Shown here: piece after piece, positions 1 to 9,114 of the stretch
Layout of the letters: each line of letters opens with the position of its first letter
Position numbering within the stretch: position 1 is the first letter of the stretch
Assembly (NCBI RefSeq): GCF_900188375.1
Contig: NZ_FZOO01000002.1
Coordinates: forward strand, 372,001-436,000
Direction: 5' to 3'
DNA from: Geodermatophilus pulveris
GTDB lineage: Bacteria; Actinomycetota; Actinomycetes; Mycobacteriales; Geodermatophilaceae
DNA: 64,000 nt
Made by a program: the position numbers and the translations under genes
The notes under the pieces: model-generated
The model's input: only the letters and a program-made list of their open reading frames with translations
The model's database searches: none
Told to the model about the DNA's origin: nothing

Positions 1-868
1 GGTCGACGAAGGGGGTGAGCAGCGACCGCGGGTGGAGCCGGTCGACGCGGACGGCGTCGATCTCGACGCAGAGCACCAGCCCGACCGCGGCCAGGTAGAC
101 GAAGGCGATGAGGCCGAGCACCAGGGCGAAGACGGCGTCCACGGCGCTGGCGTTGGCGACCACGCGGGCCACGTAGATGCCGCCGAAGGACTGCAGCAGC
201 TGCCAGAGCACCGCGGCGGTGAGCGCGCCGGGGAGCACCTGCCGGGTGGTGAGCCGGCGGGCCGTGGTGATGCGGAAGCCGAGCACGAACACCGCGGCGT
301 TGGCGACCACGGAGGCGGCGGTGACCAGCACCGTGAACCACCCGGTGGAGCCCCCGCTGTAGGCCGCGACGCCCGTGCCCACCGCGGACAGGACGGTGCT
401 GGCGAGCAGCAGCAGGCCGAGGGTGAACAGGAGCAGCAGGCTGCGGCCGCGGGAGGTGACCGGGTCGGGGCGGCTGTGCCGGGGCACCGCCCAGATGTTG
501 TTCATGGCGTGCTGCATCGCCTGGCCGAGGCCGGTGGCCCCGTAGAGGGCGACCAGCCCGCCGACCACGATCCCGGTGAACCCGCCGCCGAGCCCCTCCG
601 GGCGGGCCAGCTGCGGGCCGATCACCGGGAACTCGCCCAGCGCGGAGTCCAGCAGCTGCTGCTGCAGCTGCGGGTCCCCGGCCAGCAGCAGGCCGAGCAC
701 GGTGGCCAGCAGCAGCAGCGTCGGGAACAGCGCGAGGAAGCCGTAGTAGGTGATCAGCGCGGCGAGGAAGTGGCCGTCGTCGTCCAGGAACTTGTAGACC
801 ACCGCGATCGGGAACCCCGCTCCCGGGTGCCGCCGCTGGTACCGGTCCAGCCGCTCGGTCCACCTCAT
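1..868 (-). CDS. YihY/virulence factor BrkB family membrane protein (C-terminus off the window)
   Basis: A polytopic inner-membrane protein; 289 codons are visible and the 3' end lies outside the window. The ATG at 866-868 opens with a short basic, amphipathic stretch. It is followed by the family's first hydrophobic segment (AALITYYGFLALFPTLL), several further membrane spans of alternating Ala/Val/Leu, and a polar loop rich in basic residues after the third span. These are typical of the BrkB/YihY fold (once called ribonuclease BN), whose biochemical role is not settled; transport or envelope functions have been proposed. It is divergently oriented to the UPF0303 gene at 934, with a 65-base gap that must hold both promoters. 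The start is supported by the basic N-terminus and by the lack of a better upstream start. Family call is firm, function unknown. Confidence 0.85.
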   Translation of the reverse strand, partial: MRWTERLDRYQRRHPGAGFPIAVVYKFLDDDGHFLAALITYYGFLALFPTLLLLATVLGLLLAGDPQLQQQLLDSALGEFPVIGPQLARPEGLGGGFTGIVVGGLVALYGATGLGQAMQHAMNNIWAVPRHSRPDPVTSRGRSLLLLFTLGLLLLASTVLSAVGTGVAAYSGGSTGWFTVLVTAASVVANAAVFVLGFRITTARRLTTRQVLPGALTAAVLWQLLQSFGGIYVARVVANASAVDAVFALVLGLIAFVYLAAVGLVLCVEIDAVRVDRLHPRSLLTPFVD

Positions 869-933
869 GGCCACCCCTGTCGCCTGCCCGCCCTGCCCGG
901 TGCCCGGGTACCCCGCCCGGTAGGAAGGGCGCC

Positions 934-1434
934 ATGACCGATGCCCCGTCGTCCGGTGCCCTACCGTCCCGTGCAGTGCCCACTGTGGCCCAGCTCGCCA
1001 CCGAGGAGGCGGAGCTGGTCCTCGACGGCTTCACCAACGACGACGCCTGGGACCTCGGTTCGGCGCTGGTGGCGGCCGCCCGGCGCGACGGCGCCGCGGT
1101 GACCGTCGACGTCACCCGGCACGGCCACCAGCTCTTCCACGCCGCCCTGCCCGGCACCAGCCCGGACAACGACTCCTGGGTGCGGCGCAAGACCCGCGTC
1201 GTCGACCGGTTCGGGCACAGCAGCCTCCACGTCCGGCAGGCCAGCATCGAGCGGGGCACCACGTTCGAGGCGGAGTTCGGCCTGGACCCGGCGCGCTACG
1301 CGGCCCACGGCGGGGCGTTCCCCGTCCTCGTCCGCTCCGTGGGCCCGGTCGGCGCGGTCGTCGTCTCCGGGCTGCCGCAGCTGGACGACCACCGGATGGT
1401 CGTCGCGGCCCTGCGGGCGCACCTGCGCCGGTGA
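934..1434 (+). CDS. UPF0303 / heme-degrading-domain-type protein
   Basis: A 166-residue soluble protein of the UPF0303 family (the family of yeast YBR137W, annotated in many bacteria as a heme-degrading-domain protein). The central block reads DSWVRRKTRVVDRFGHSS, with the conserved WVRRK and RFGHSS segments, followed by a Gly-rich C-terminal sheet (HGGAFPVLV, GAVVVSGLPQ). Length is close to the family norm of about 160. An AGGAAG purine run seven bases before the ATG is the likely ribosome site. The gene stands alone between a divergent membrane protein and the convergent ATPase. Heme binding has been suggested for related proteins but is not shown by this sequence. Confidence 0.85.
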   Translation: MTDAPSSGALPSRAVPTVAQLATEEAELVLDGFTNDDAWDLGSALVAAARRDGAAVTVDVTRHGHQLFHAALPGTSPDNDSWVRRKTRVVDRFGHSSLHVRQASIERGTTFEAEFGLDPARYAAHGGAFPVLVRSVGPVGAVVVSGLPQLDDHRMVVAALRAHLRR

Positions 1435-1643
1435 CCGCCGTCCCCCCGGCGGCCGTACCCCGGCCAGCCGGATCGGGTGCGGCGGACCCGGTCGCGCCGC
1501 CCACGGGCGGGGCCGGCCGCCCCAGACCGCCGTAGCCGCGGCGCCGGCCTGGCACGGGACGGGCCGGCTGCCCTCGACCCGGACCCGCAGCACCCCTGCC
1601 ACGCGCCGCCGGGGGCGCTGTCCGCCACCCCGACGACGCTGGA

Positions 1644-4600
1644 TCAGGGTGCCGCCTCGACCTCGCCGGAGCGGGAGCGCGCGACCAGCACCGGCACCAC
1701 CTCGGCGCCCGCCGTGCCGGCAGCCGCGCAGCCGAGCACGACCAGCCAGGCCAGGGGGTCCAGCGGCGTGCAGCCGAAGAAGTGGCTGAGCCCCGGCGTC
1801 TGGACGACGGTGGCGAGGACGGCCAGCGAGCCGGCGACGGTGACCAGCACCAGCGGGCTGCGCCGGCCGGCCCACGCGGTCTGCCCCAGCTGGGTGGTGA
1901 TCAGCGCGGCCAGGCCCATCGTCCCGGCCCGCCCGCGGAACCCGGTGAGCCGCCCGGTGGCCCAGGCGGCGGTCGCCCCGGCGGTGGTGGCCGCCCCGCG
2001 GACGAGCACCATCCGCCGCACCTCCCGGGTGAAGCCCCGCTGCGGCCCGCCCTCGAGCACCGCGGCCAGCGGGTGCCCGGCCAGCGGGCCGTCGTCCCCG
2101 CCGGGCGCGGGGCGGGCGGGACCGCGACGAGGCGCCGCCACGGCGACGGCCAGCGCCGGGAACATGTCGGTGAGCAGGTTGACCAGCAGCAGCTGCCGGG
2201 TGTTCACCGGCGCCCGCCCGCCGAACGCGGTGCCGAGCACGGTGAACGTCACCTCGCCGGCGTTGCCCCCGACCAGCACCGAGACCGCGTCCCGCACCCG
2301 CGACCACATCGCGCGGCCCTCGCCGATCGCGTCGACCAGCCGGGTCAGGTCCAGGTCGGTGAGCACCAGGTCGGCCGCGGCGCGAGCGGCGGGCGACTCG
2401 GCACCGGAGACCCCCACCCCGACGTCGGCCAGCCGGATCGCCGCGGCGTCGTTCACGCCGTCCCCGGTCATCGCGAGCGTCGCCCCGGCGCGGCGCAGCG
2501 CGGCCACCAGGGACACCTTGTGCTCCGGCGACAGCCGCGCGAACACCGTCGTCTCCCGCACCATGCGGGTCCGCTCGGCGTCCGAGGCGCGGACGAACTG
2601 CGCACCGGTCACGACCCGGTCGGCACCGGGGACGCCGGCCTGCGCGGCGATGGCGCGGGCGGTCCCGGGGTGGTCGCCGGTGGCCACGACCACCCGGACG
2701 CCGGCGGCCCGCAGCTGCTCGACCGCCGCGACCGAGGAGTCGCGCACCGTGTCGGCCAGTCCGACCAGGCCGCGCAGGGTGAGGTCCCGGGCACCGTCCT
2801 CCAGGTCGCCGCCGTCCCACTCCCGCTCGGCGACGGCGAGCACCCGCAGCCCCGCGGCGGCGAGCTCCTGCACCTGCGCGGTGAGGTCCCCGGCGCCCCG
2901 GCAGCGACCGGCGACCACCTCGGGAGCCCCCTTCACCACCAGCCGGCCGTCGCGCACCGCCGCCGAGAAGCCGCGTCCGGCGGCGAACGGCAGGCTCTCC
3001 CCGGCCTCGCCGTCGGGGCACACGCCGCGCTCCTGGGCGGCCTCCACGACCGCCCGGTCGGTCTCGTGCGCCCGGTCGTCGCCGTTGCCGACGCCGGCCG
3101 CGATCAGCCGCAGCAGCCCGTCGTCGTCCAGGTCGCCGTCCAGCGGCAGGAGGCGGGCCACCCGCAGCCGGTTCTCGGTCAGGGTGCCGGTCTTGTCGAA
3201 GCAGACGGTGTCGACCCGGCCGAGGGCCTCGAGCACCCGGGCGCTGCGGACGACGGCGCCGCGCCGCGAGAGCCGCCGGGCCGCGGCCTGCTGCGCGACC
3301 GTGGCGACCAGCGGCAGCCCCTCGGGCACGGCGGCGACGGCGACGGCCACGCCGTCCCGGACGGCGTCGCGCAGCGGGCGGCGCCACAGCACGCCCAGCG
3401 CGGTGACCGCCGCGCCACCGGCCAGGGTCAGCGGGAGCACCGCGCGGGTCAGCTCGCCCAGCCGCGCCTGCACGCCGGCCGGTGGCGCCGCGCCGCCGGC
3501 CGCCCGGGCGGCGCGGCCGGCCTGGGTGGCGTCGCCCACCGCGACGACGACGGCCCGCCCGCGCCCGGCGACCACGGTGGTCCCGTCGAAGAGCACGCAG
3601 GTGCGGTCGGCCACCTCGGCGCCGGGGGTGGCCGGCACCGACTTGCCCACCGACAGCGACTCGCCGGTCAGGTTCGACTCGTCGACCTCGAGGTCCACGG
3701 CCTCCAGCAGCCGGGCGTCGCAGGCGAGCACGTCACCCGGCTCGACCTGCACGACGTCACCCAGCCGCAGCGCGCTGCCGGGCACGTCCTCGCGGCCGCC
3801 GTCGGCCTCGCGGTGGACGACGACGTCCTGCTGGAGCAGCAGCGACTCCAGCGCGGTCTCCGCCCGCAGCCGCTGCAGCCCGCTCACCAGGGCGTTGGCG
3901 ACGGTGACGCTGCCGACGAGGACGGCGTCGGTGGCCTCGCCGAGGACCGCGGTCGCCGCCGCGCCGGTGCCGAGGACCGGGGTCAGCGGGTCGGCCAGCT
4001 CGGCGGCGACGGTGCGGGCGAACCGGGCCGGCCCCTGCACCACCGGGAGCGCCCGGACCCGGCCGGAGCGGACCGGCCGCGCGCCGTCGGCGGCCGGCAG
4101 CTCGGCCACGCGGCGCAGCACCTCGTCGGGGTCGAGCGCGTGCCAGGGTGTGTGCACCGCCGGCGGGGGGACCGGGCGGCCGGCGGCCCGGACCGCGGCC
4201 CAGGTGCCACCCACCATCGCGACGATCGTGGCCGTCTTGCCCGGCGAGGTGGCCCGCTGCTGCCCGTACCCCTCGCTGCCGACGGCGGCGAGCAGCGCGC
4301 CGAGGACGTTGCCGGTGAGCGCCGCCTGCACCGAGCGCCGGCTCACCGTGCGGGCCACCGCGGTGGCCGCGACCACCCGGCAGGCGTCGGCCAACCCGGG
4401 GCGGGTGACCAGGTCGGCGCCCCACGCCGGCGCGCGGCCGGGCCGGACGGGAGTGACGGAGACGTCGGCGGCCTGCAGACCGGGGCCGTCGGTGTCGCTG
4501 ACCAGCAGGACACCGCACCCGTCGCGCTGCAGCCGGCGCACCGTCTCCACGAGGGTCTCGTCGGCCGGGGCCACCTCGTCGGCGGCCGCGGCCACCTCCC

Positions 4601-6167
4601 GGGTGCCGGCGTGCGCGGTGAGCACCAGCCTGGCACCGGTCGCGGCGGCCGCCGCCAGCAGCGCCTCGGCGTGCGGGTCCAGCTCGCGGGCGACGGTCAC
4701 CGTGCCCACCCGGCGGCGGCCCTCGTGCACGGCGCGCACCTCCGCGCCGGGTGCGTCCTCGGCGGCCCGGGACGGCCCGAGCCGCACGCCGCCGCCCGGC
4801 TCGTCACCCTCCAGCGCGCCGACCAGCCGGGCGGCGGCCGACCACACCCGGGCGTCGTCCCACCCCTCGGCCTGCCCGGTGGCCTCGAGGACCACCGGGC
4901 GGCCGGTGCACAGCGCGGACCCGTCGACCACGACGGCGTCCACCCGGTCCAGCCGCTCGTACGCCGAGCCGTCCATCGGCAGCACGTCGCGGCGGCACAG
5001 CAGCAGGTCCAGCGTCGTGGCGAACGCCGCCCGCCCGTGGGAGGCGGCCTTCGGGTTCAGTGCCCTGAGGAGGTCGGCCGAGCGCCCGGGGCGGCCGGTG
5101 AGCGCCAGCAGGCCCAGTGCGGCGGCCAGCTCGGTGGGGGCCAGCCGCTCGGTGTAGCTCTCGACCGGGCCGGGCGGCAGCGGGCGCGGCCGGGGCCCCG
5201 GTGGCGTCAGCGGCTCGCGCTCGTCGTCCGGGTCCGGGTGGCACAGCTCCCACTCCCGGCGCCGCCACACCTGCCGGTGGGCGCGCATCTCCAGGACCTC
5301 CTGGAGCGCGGCGGCGGCGTTGAGCGCGGGGACCGTGGGGCTCTGGGTGAGCGCGTGCAGCAGGGCGCTGACGCCGGAGAGCGCCAGTTCGGTGCCGTGG
5401 GGGCCCACCCTGCGGTACAGCTCCCGCTTGAGCCAGGCCTGGGACTCCAGCAGCGCGACGGCGAGGGTGGCGTGGCGGGTGAGCGCCGGGAGAGGCAGCG
5501 CCCGCGCCACGACGGCCACCCCGACGGCGGTGAGGTCGACGGCCGCGGCAGTGGCGGCCGCCAGCAGCGGCTCGAGGTCGGCGGGGTGGTCGGCGTGGTC
5601 CGGCGAGAGCGTCGTCCCGCCCCGGGCCCGCTCGATCGCGGTGACCGTGCCGACGACGTCCTCCGCGGTGACCCGGCGCTCGTCGAAGGCCACCAGCACC
5701 CGGCCGACGACGTCGTTGACCGCGGCCCAGTCCACACCCTCGAGGCGCTCGAGGCGGTGGCGCAGCGCGCGGCGGACCTCGGGCGTCTCGTCCGCGGCCG
5801 GGGCGCACAGCTCGACCTGGACCCGGCCGCGGTCGGCCCAGACCCGGCGGGTGTGCCGCGCGGGCGGGGGCTCGACCATGCCGCGGGCGACGTCGACCAG
5901 GCTGTGCAGCCGACCGTCCGGCAGCGGGTCGGCGCCGGTGACGAGGGTGCCGACGGCCCGGGTGCCGCTGACCGCGGCCGCGTGGGCCAGCGACAGCGAG
6001 GCGCGGGCGCCCCGGCGGGCGACGGACGCGGTCTCCCCCACCAGTGCCGCCGTGCCGCCGACGAGCCCGACGGTCACGGCGGCCCCGGCCACGACCCCGG
6101 CAGCGGCGAGCCCGGCGGCCGCGTCGAGCACGCCGCGGGCCGCACCGATCCGGCGCAGCAGGGCCAT
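1644..6167 (-). CDS. ctpI: CtpI-like giant cation-translocating P-type ATPase
   Basis: A 1507-residue P-type ATPase, far larger than the usual 650-900 and matching the actinobacterial CtpI class (about 1600 in Mycobacterium). The C-terminal half is a complete pump: TGES near residue 833, the phosphorylated Asp in FDKTGTLT near 991, and TGDGVNDAAA near 1233, followed by C-terminal membrane helices. The N-terminus has hydrophobic segments and a ferredoxin-like HMA-type domain (about 85-180) with no metal-binding cysteines. Residues about 400-600 resemble a second, decayed P/N domain, with VVVDGSALC where DKTGT would be. The ion is not known; Ca2+ or other divalent cations have been discussed for the class. 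The ATG has a GGGAGA purine run upstream. It points away from the hydrolase operon behind it. Confidence 0.92.
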   Translation of the reverse strand: MALLRRIGAARGVLDAAAGLAAAGVVAGAAVTVGLVGGTAALVGETASVARRGARASLSLAHAAAVSGTRAVGTLVTGADPLPDGRLHSLVDVARGMVEPPPARHTRRVWADRGRVQVELCAPAADETPEVRRALRHRLERLEGVDWAAVNDVVGRVLVAFDERRVTAEDVVGTVTAIERARGGTTLSPDHADHPADLEPLLAAATAAAVDLTAVGVAVVARALPLPALTRHATLAVALLESQAWLKRELYRRVGPHGTELALSGVSALLHALTQSPTVPALNAAAALQEVLEMRAHRQVWRRREWELCHPDPDDEREPLTPPGPRPRPLPPGPVESYTERLAPTELAAALGLLALTGRPGRSADLLRALNPKAASHGRAAFATTLDLLLCRRDVLPMDGSAYERLDRVDAVVVDGSALCTGRPVVLEATGQAEGWDDARVWSAAARLVGALEGDEPGGGVRLGPSRAAEDAPGAEVRAVHEGRRRVGTVTVARELDPHAEALLAAAAATGARLVLTAHAGTREVAAAADEVAPADETLVETVRRLQRDGCGVLLVSDTDGPGLQAADVSVTPVRPGRAPAWGADLVTRPGLADACRVVAATAVARTVSRRSVQAALTGNVLGALLAAVGSEGYGQQRATSPGKTATIVAMVGGTWAAVRAAGRPVPPPAVHTPWHALDPDEVLRRVAELPAADGARPVRSGRVRALPVVQGPARFARTVAAELADPLTPVLGTGAAATAVLGEATDAVLVGSVTVANALVSGLQRLRAETALESLLLQQDVVVHREADGGREDVPGSALRLGDVVQVEPGDVLACDARLLEAVDLEVDESNLTGESLSVGKSVPATPGAEVADRTCVLFDGTTVVAGRGRAVVVAVGDATQAGRAARAAGGAAPPAGVQARLGELTRAVLPLTLAGGAAVTALGVLWRRPLRDAVRDGVAVAVAAVPEGLPLVATVAQQAAARRLSRRGAVVRSARVLEALGRVDTVCFDKTGTLTENRLRVARLLPLDGDLDDDGLLRLIAAGVGNGDDRAHETDRAVVEAAQERGVCPDGEAGESLPFAAGRGFSAAVRDGRLVVKGAPEVVAGRCRGAGDLTAQVQELAAAGLRVLAVAEREWDGGDLEDGARDLTLRGLVGLADTVRDSSVAAVEQLRAAGVRVVVATGDHPGTARAIAAQAGVPGADRVVTGAQFVRASDAERTRMVRETTVFARLSPEHKVSLVAALRRAGATLAMTGDGVNDAAAIRLADVGVGVSGAESPAARAAADLVLTDLDLTRLVDAIGEGRAMWSRVRDAVSVLVGGNAGEVTFTVLGTAFGGRAPVNTRQLLLVNLLTDMFPALAVAVAAPRRGPARPAPGGDDGPLAGHPLAAVLEGGPQRGFTREVRRMVLVRGAATTAGATAAWATGRLTGFRGRAGTMGLAALITTQLGQTAWAGRRSPLVLVTVAGSLAVLATVVQTPGLSHFFGCTPLDPLAWLVVLGCAAAGTAGAEVVPVLVARSRSGEVEAAP

Positions 6168-6257
6168 CGGCTCTCCCGGAACTCGATCCCCCGGAACGGG
6201 GTGGACGGGGACGCTACGCCGGTCGGGGCCCGCGTGCGCCCCGAGGCGTCGCCACCC

Positions 6258-7061
6258 TCACCACTCGAGCCAGTCGACGGCCTCCCTCGCCACCTCCGGC
6301 GGGACGGCGTGCCCCCCGGCGAACTCGCGGTAGGTGACGTGGTGGCCGTCGTCGCGGAGGGCCGGGACGATGCGCCGGCTGGTCCGCTCGACGGGCAGGA
6401 CCTCGTCGGCGTCGCCGTGCGACACCCACACCGCCGGCTGCCCCACGCGCGACTCCCCGGCGACGGAGCCCGGCGAGAAGGCGACCACGCGGCCGAACAG
6501 GTCCCCGTTGGCCAGACCGAGGCCCAGCGCGTACGAGGCGCCGTCGGAGAACCCCGCCACGGCGACGCGCCCCGGGTCCACCGGCACGGTCGCGAACACG
6601 CGGGTCAGGGCCTCGTCCAGCAGCGCGGCGTCCTCGCCGTGCCGGCCGGTGACGGCGTCCCAGGTCGACCCGCGGGAGGCCGGCGCGAGGACGAGCAGCC
6701 CCCGCTCGTCGGCCAGGCCGCCGAGGACACCGAGGCCGGCCCGGGCGTCGCCGCCGGCGCCGTGCAGGGCGACCACCAGCGGCACCGCGCTGCCCGGGGT
6801 GAGTCCGGGCGGCACGTGCAGCAGCGGCGGCCGCTCGACACCCAGGTCCAGCGGTTGCGTCCCGGGCGCCGGGAGCCCGGCGGTCGGTCCCGGCTGCGGA
6901 CGAGCAGTGAGTCCCGCCGCGTCGCCGTCGCCGCTCCCACCAGGGGCCACGTCCGGTCGCTGCACACCGCAGCCGGCGAGGGCACCCGCCCCGGCGAGCG
7001 CCCCTGCGGCGGCCAGCAGGCGCCGGCGCGTCACCACGGGGACCCGGTCCGGGACGTCCAC
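6258..7061 (-). CDS. LpqC-like alpha/beta-hydrolase lipoprotein (esterase/PHB-depolymerase type)
   Basis: A 267-residue alpha/beta hydrolase, probably exported. The N-terminus carries a twin-arginine-like TRRR followed by an Ala/Leu/Gly hydrophobic run and the lipobox LAGC, so it is likely a Tat- or Sec-exported lipoprotein. The nucleophile elbow is GFSDG (Ser in GxSxG). An oxyanion segment VVALHGAGG and a late His region (GGHAVPPEVA) complete the fold. It resembles mycobacterial LpqC, which is grouped with feruloyl-esterase and PHB-depolymerase-like enzymes. GTG 7059-7061 was chosen because it lies just behind the upstream gene's stop; GTG 7032-7034, directly before TRRR, is the alternative and would give 258 residues. 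Translationally close to the SGNH hydrolase gene before it. Substrate unknown. Confidence 0.8.
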   Translation of the reverse strand: MDVPDRVPVVTRRRLLAAAGALAGAGALAGCGVQRPDVAPGGSGDGDAAGLTARPQPGPTAGLPAPGTQPLDLGVERPPLLHVPPGLTPGSAVPLVVALHGAGGDARAGLGVLGGLADERGLLVLAPASRGSTWDAVTGRHGEDAALLDEALTRVFATVPVDPGRVAVAGFSDGASYALGLGLANGDLFGRVVAFSPGSVAGESRVGQPAVWVSHGDADEVLPVERTSRRIVPALRDDGHHVTYREFAGGHAVPPEVAREAVDWLEW

Positions 7062-7063
7062 CG

Positions 7064-7780
7064 TCAGCCGCCGTGCAGGGCAGCCCAGAAGGCCGCCCGG
7101 ACGCCACCGGCACCCCAGGCGTTGGGCTCGATCAGGGAGCAGAACCACAGGTCCCGCTGCTCCGGCCGGGCCTCGGGCCGCCGGGGGTCGCCGGCCGTGA
7201 GCCCGTGGCCGTGGAAGTGCTCGGCGATCTCGGCCACCGCGGCGCCGTGCCGGGCGGCGGTCCGGCGCAGCGCGTCGTTCAGCTCCGCGATCAGGGCGAC
7301 GGCGTCCGGCCAGGGCGGCAGGCCGAGCCGCACGGCGTCGCCGGTGCCGTCGCTGGGGTCGTAGACGGTGCCGACGACGACCCGGCCGCCGGGGACCAGG
7401 ACGGCGCTCACCGCGGCCAGCGCCCGGTCGAGGGCCGCCGACACGTGCGCGACGACCGCACGGGCGGCTGCGGTGTGCCCGTAGGCGCCCAGGAGGTCGT
7501 TGCCGCCGATCGTCACCGTGACCAGCCCGGGCCGCGACGGGAGCGCCGCGAGCCGGGGCAGCTGCCCGTCCAGGAGGGTGCGGGTGGTCGCGCCGTCGGT
7601 CGCCAGGAGCGCGAACGTCGTCCCGGGCGACGTGCTGCGCAGGTCGCGCCCGCGCCACTCCGGGAAGTCGTCGTCCCGGTTGGCGAACAGCAGGCTGGCC
7701 CCGCCGCGGCCCGGGCCGCCGGAGTAGTCGTCGATCGAGATGGAGTCACCGAGCGCGACGTACCCCGGGGTGCCGGCCAC
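7064..7780 (-). CDS. SGNH/GDSL-family hydrolase
   Basis: A 238-residue SGNH hydrolase. Block I is [10 protein letters not shown] close to the N-terminus (catalytic Ser), block III is IGGNDLL (Asn), and the protein ends without a clear extra domain. The usual C-terminal DxxH is blurred: a candidate is in LIEPNAWG, where the expected His is not obvious. No signal peptide is visible, so it seems cytoplasmic unless the start lies further upstream. GTG 7778-7780 puts the Ser motif at the normal distance. It is followed after two bases by the start of the lipoprotein hydrolase, so the two are one operon. Candidate substrates are lipid or carbohydrate esters, which is family knowledge only. Confidence 0.78.
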   Translation of the reverse strand: MAGTPGYVALGDSISIDDYSGGPGRGGASLLFANRDDDFPEWRGRDLRSTSPGTTFALLATDGATTRTLLDGQLPRLAALPSRPGLVTVTIGGNDLLGAYGHTAAARAVVAHVSAALDRALAAVSAVLVPGGRVVVGTVYDPSDGTGDAVRLGLPPWPDAVALIAELNDALRRTAARHGAAVAEIAEHFHGHGLTAGDPRRPEARPEQRDLWFCSLIEPNAWGAGGVRAAFWAALHGG

Positions 7781-7990
7781 CCCGCCATCGTCCCCCGGGG
7801 CGGTCGGCCGCGCCGGGGTGCGCCGCCGGTGGCCTGCGGCCGTGGACGTCGGCCGAGCGGGTCGTCTGCGCGGACACCGAGCCCGCGCCGGGCCGGTCGA
7901 TGTGTTCGCCGGCCACGGTCCCGGGCACGGCCAGGACCTCGCCCGCGGCGCCATGGGCTGTGCTGAGCCCTCCTCTGCCAGGGTGTCGGC

Positions 7991-8260
7991 GTGCACCTGC
8001 TCCTGGAGTACACGCTGGCCGACGACTACCTGCAGCGCCGGGAGGCCCTCCGCGCCGACCACCTGGCCCTCGTCCGGGCCGCACACGAGCGCGGCGAGGT
8101 GCTGCTGGCCGGCGCCCTGCCCGACCCCTACGACCGCGCGCTGATGGTGTGGACGGCGCCGCGCGAGGTGGTCGAGCGGTTCGCCGCGGCCGACCCGTAC
8201 GTCGTCCACGGCCTGGTGACGTCGTGGACCGTGCGCCCGTGGAACGTGGTCGTCCCGTAG
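7991..8260 (+). CDS. YciI family protein
   Basis: An 89-residue small protein of the YciI fold (dimeric alpha/beta, ferredoxin-like). It shows the N-terminal strand [12 protein letters not shown], the conserved RADHLALVR helix with the His that is thought to be catalytic or ligand-binding, and a GEVLLAGAL strand. The C-terminus is a WTVRPWNVV segment. The start is GTG after a purine-poor leader. It sits alone between the divergent hydrolase pair and the convergent membrane protein, with a roughly 210-base upstream gap in which no other gene is seen. The biological role of YciI proteins is mostly unknown. Confidence 0.85.
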   Translation: MHLLLEYTLADDYLQRREALRADHLALVRAAHERGEVLLAGALPDPYDRALMVWTAPREVVERFAAADPYVVHGLVTSWTVRPWNVVVP

Positions 8261-8280
8261 CGCCCGGGGTGCCGCGACGA

Positions 8281-8868
8281 TCAGCCGGGCAGCAGCCGCC
8301 CCAGCACGCCCCGGGCCGTGGCGACCGGGCGGTAGGACTGCACCAGCCAGGCGTTGCAGACGATGTTGGCGCCGGCCAGCGCGGGGACGAGGAACTGCGT
8401 CACCCGCTGGCGGCGCTGCCACGTCCGGATCTCCGCCGGGGTGCGGTCGGTGGGCAGGCTGGCGTCGTGGACCTCGACGGTCTCCCCGCGCCGCTGCGCC
8501 TCCTCGGCCAGCCGGGCGATCCGGCTGCCGCTGTAGGCGGCGTAGGCGGTCGCGCCCGCGCCGGCCACGGCCAGCCCGGCCTTGACCGCGCCGACCCGGG
8601 CGAAGCCCTGCTGCAGGGCCAGCCGGCGGCCGCCGACCTGGGTCAGCCGCAGTCCGGCGAGCAGCGTGGCCGCGATACCGCCGAACTGGGCGGGCTGGAA
8701 GCGCTGCCACGCCGACCCGGCCACCCGGATGCGGTCGATGCCCTGGGACAGGTCGGCGCCGGACTTGTTGACGCCGGCGATGCCCATCACCGCCCCGCCG
8801 AACCACAGGGCCGAGCCGAGGTCGTGCACCGCCTGGGCCAGCACGTGGTCGTCGCTGTCGCTGCTCAT
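8281..8868 (-). CDS. Putative membrane protein, unknown function
   Basis: A 195-residue protein I do not recognise by family name. It begins [28 protein letters not shown], which resembles the first helix of heme-copper or CopD-like integral membrane families. Two or three more hydrophobic stretches follow ([42 protein letters not shown]). The middle is charged ([17 protein letters not shown]). A GGAGG ribosome site lies five bases before the ATG, so the start is well supported. It is convergent with the YciI gene and divergent from the cold-shock gene. Similar short membrane proteins are common in actinomycetes, usually annotated as hypothetical. Confidence 0.75.
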   Translation of the reverse strand: MSSDSDDHVLAQAVHDLGSALWFGGAVMGIAGVNKSGADLSQGIDRIRVAGSAWQRFQPAQFGGIAATLLAGLRLTQVGGRRLALQQGFARVGAVKAGLAVAGAGATAYAAYSGSRIARLAEEAQRRGETVEVHDASLPTDRTPAEIRTWQRRQRVTQFLVPALAGANIVCNAWLVQSYRPVATARGVLGRLLPG

Positions 8869-8979
8869 CGGGTCCTCCACCGGTCGGCCGTCCCCGTCTG
8901 GGAGGCCGCCCCTACCCCGGGTGGCGCGCGGGTAACGGGACACGCCGGAGGGGGGCGGCCGCGGCGCCGGGACGGCCGC

Positions 8980-8993
8980 GGCACCCGGGTGCC
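8980..8993. repeat. 14-bp perfect palindrome upstream of the cold-shock gene
   Basis: GGCACCCGGGTGCC reads the same on both strands and lies in the 246-base gap between the divergent membrane-protein gene and the triple cold-shock gene. It could be an operator or a transcript hairpin. No decision is possible from sequence alone. Confidence 0.45.
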
Positions 8994-9070
8994 CGCCCAC
9001 GCGCGCGGCCGGTGGGGGACGCTGGTGTCCGCGGCCGCGCCCCCGAGGGGGGAGGGCGGCCGGAGGACAG

Positions 9071-9091
9071 CCGGCGGGACCGACCCGCCGG
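9071..9091 (+). promoter_or_regulatory. 5'-leader hairpin just before the ribosome site of the triple cold-shock gene
   Basis: CCGGCGGG (9071-9078) pairs perfectly with CCCGCCGG (9084-9091) around a five-base loop. It ends twelve bases before the AGGAG ribosome site at 9103-9107. Cold-shock mRNAs are known for temperature-sensitive leaders, so an RNA switch controlling translation is an attractive idea. The hairpin is seen; its function is inference. Confidence 0.45.
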
Positions 9092-9114
9092 CGACGAGCA
9101 GCAGGAGCACGTGG

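Noticed and set aside
1477-5157. A 1226-codon open frame opposite the P-type ATPase
   Set aside because: It is rich in Arg, Ala, Ser, Thr and Pro with no domain or ordered pattern. It is the mirror of a real gene in GC-rich DNA, which often lacks stop codons on the other strand.
7900-9114. A continuous upstream extension of the triple cold-shock frame
   Set aside because: The stretch before 9115 overlaps the YciI gene and the membrane-protein gene in other frames and has no CSD features. The ATG with AGGAG at 9115 is the natural start.
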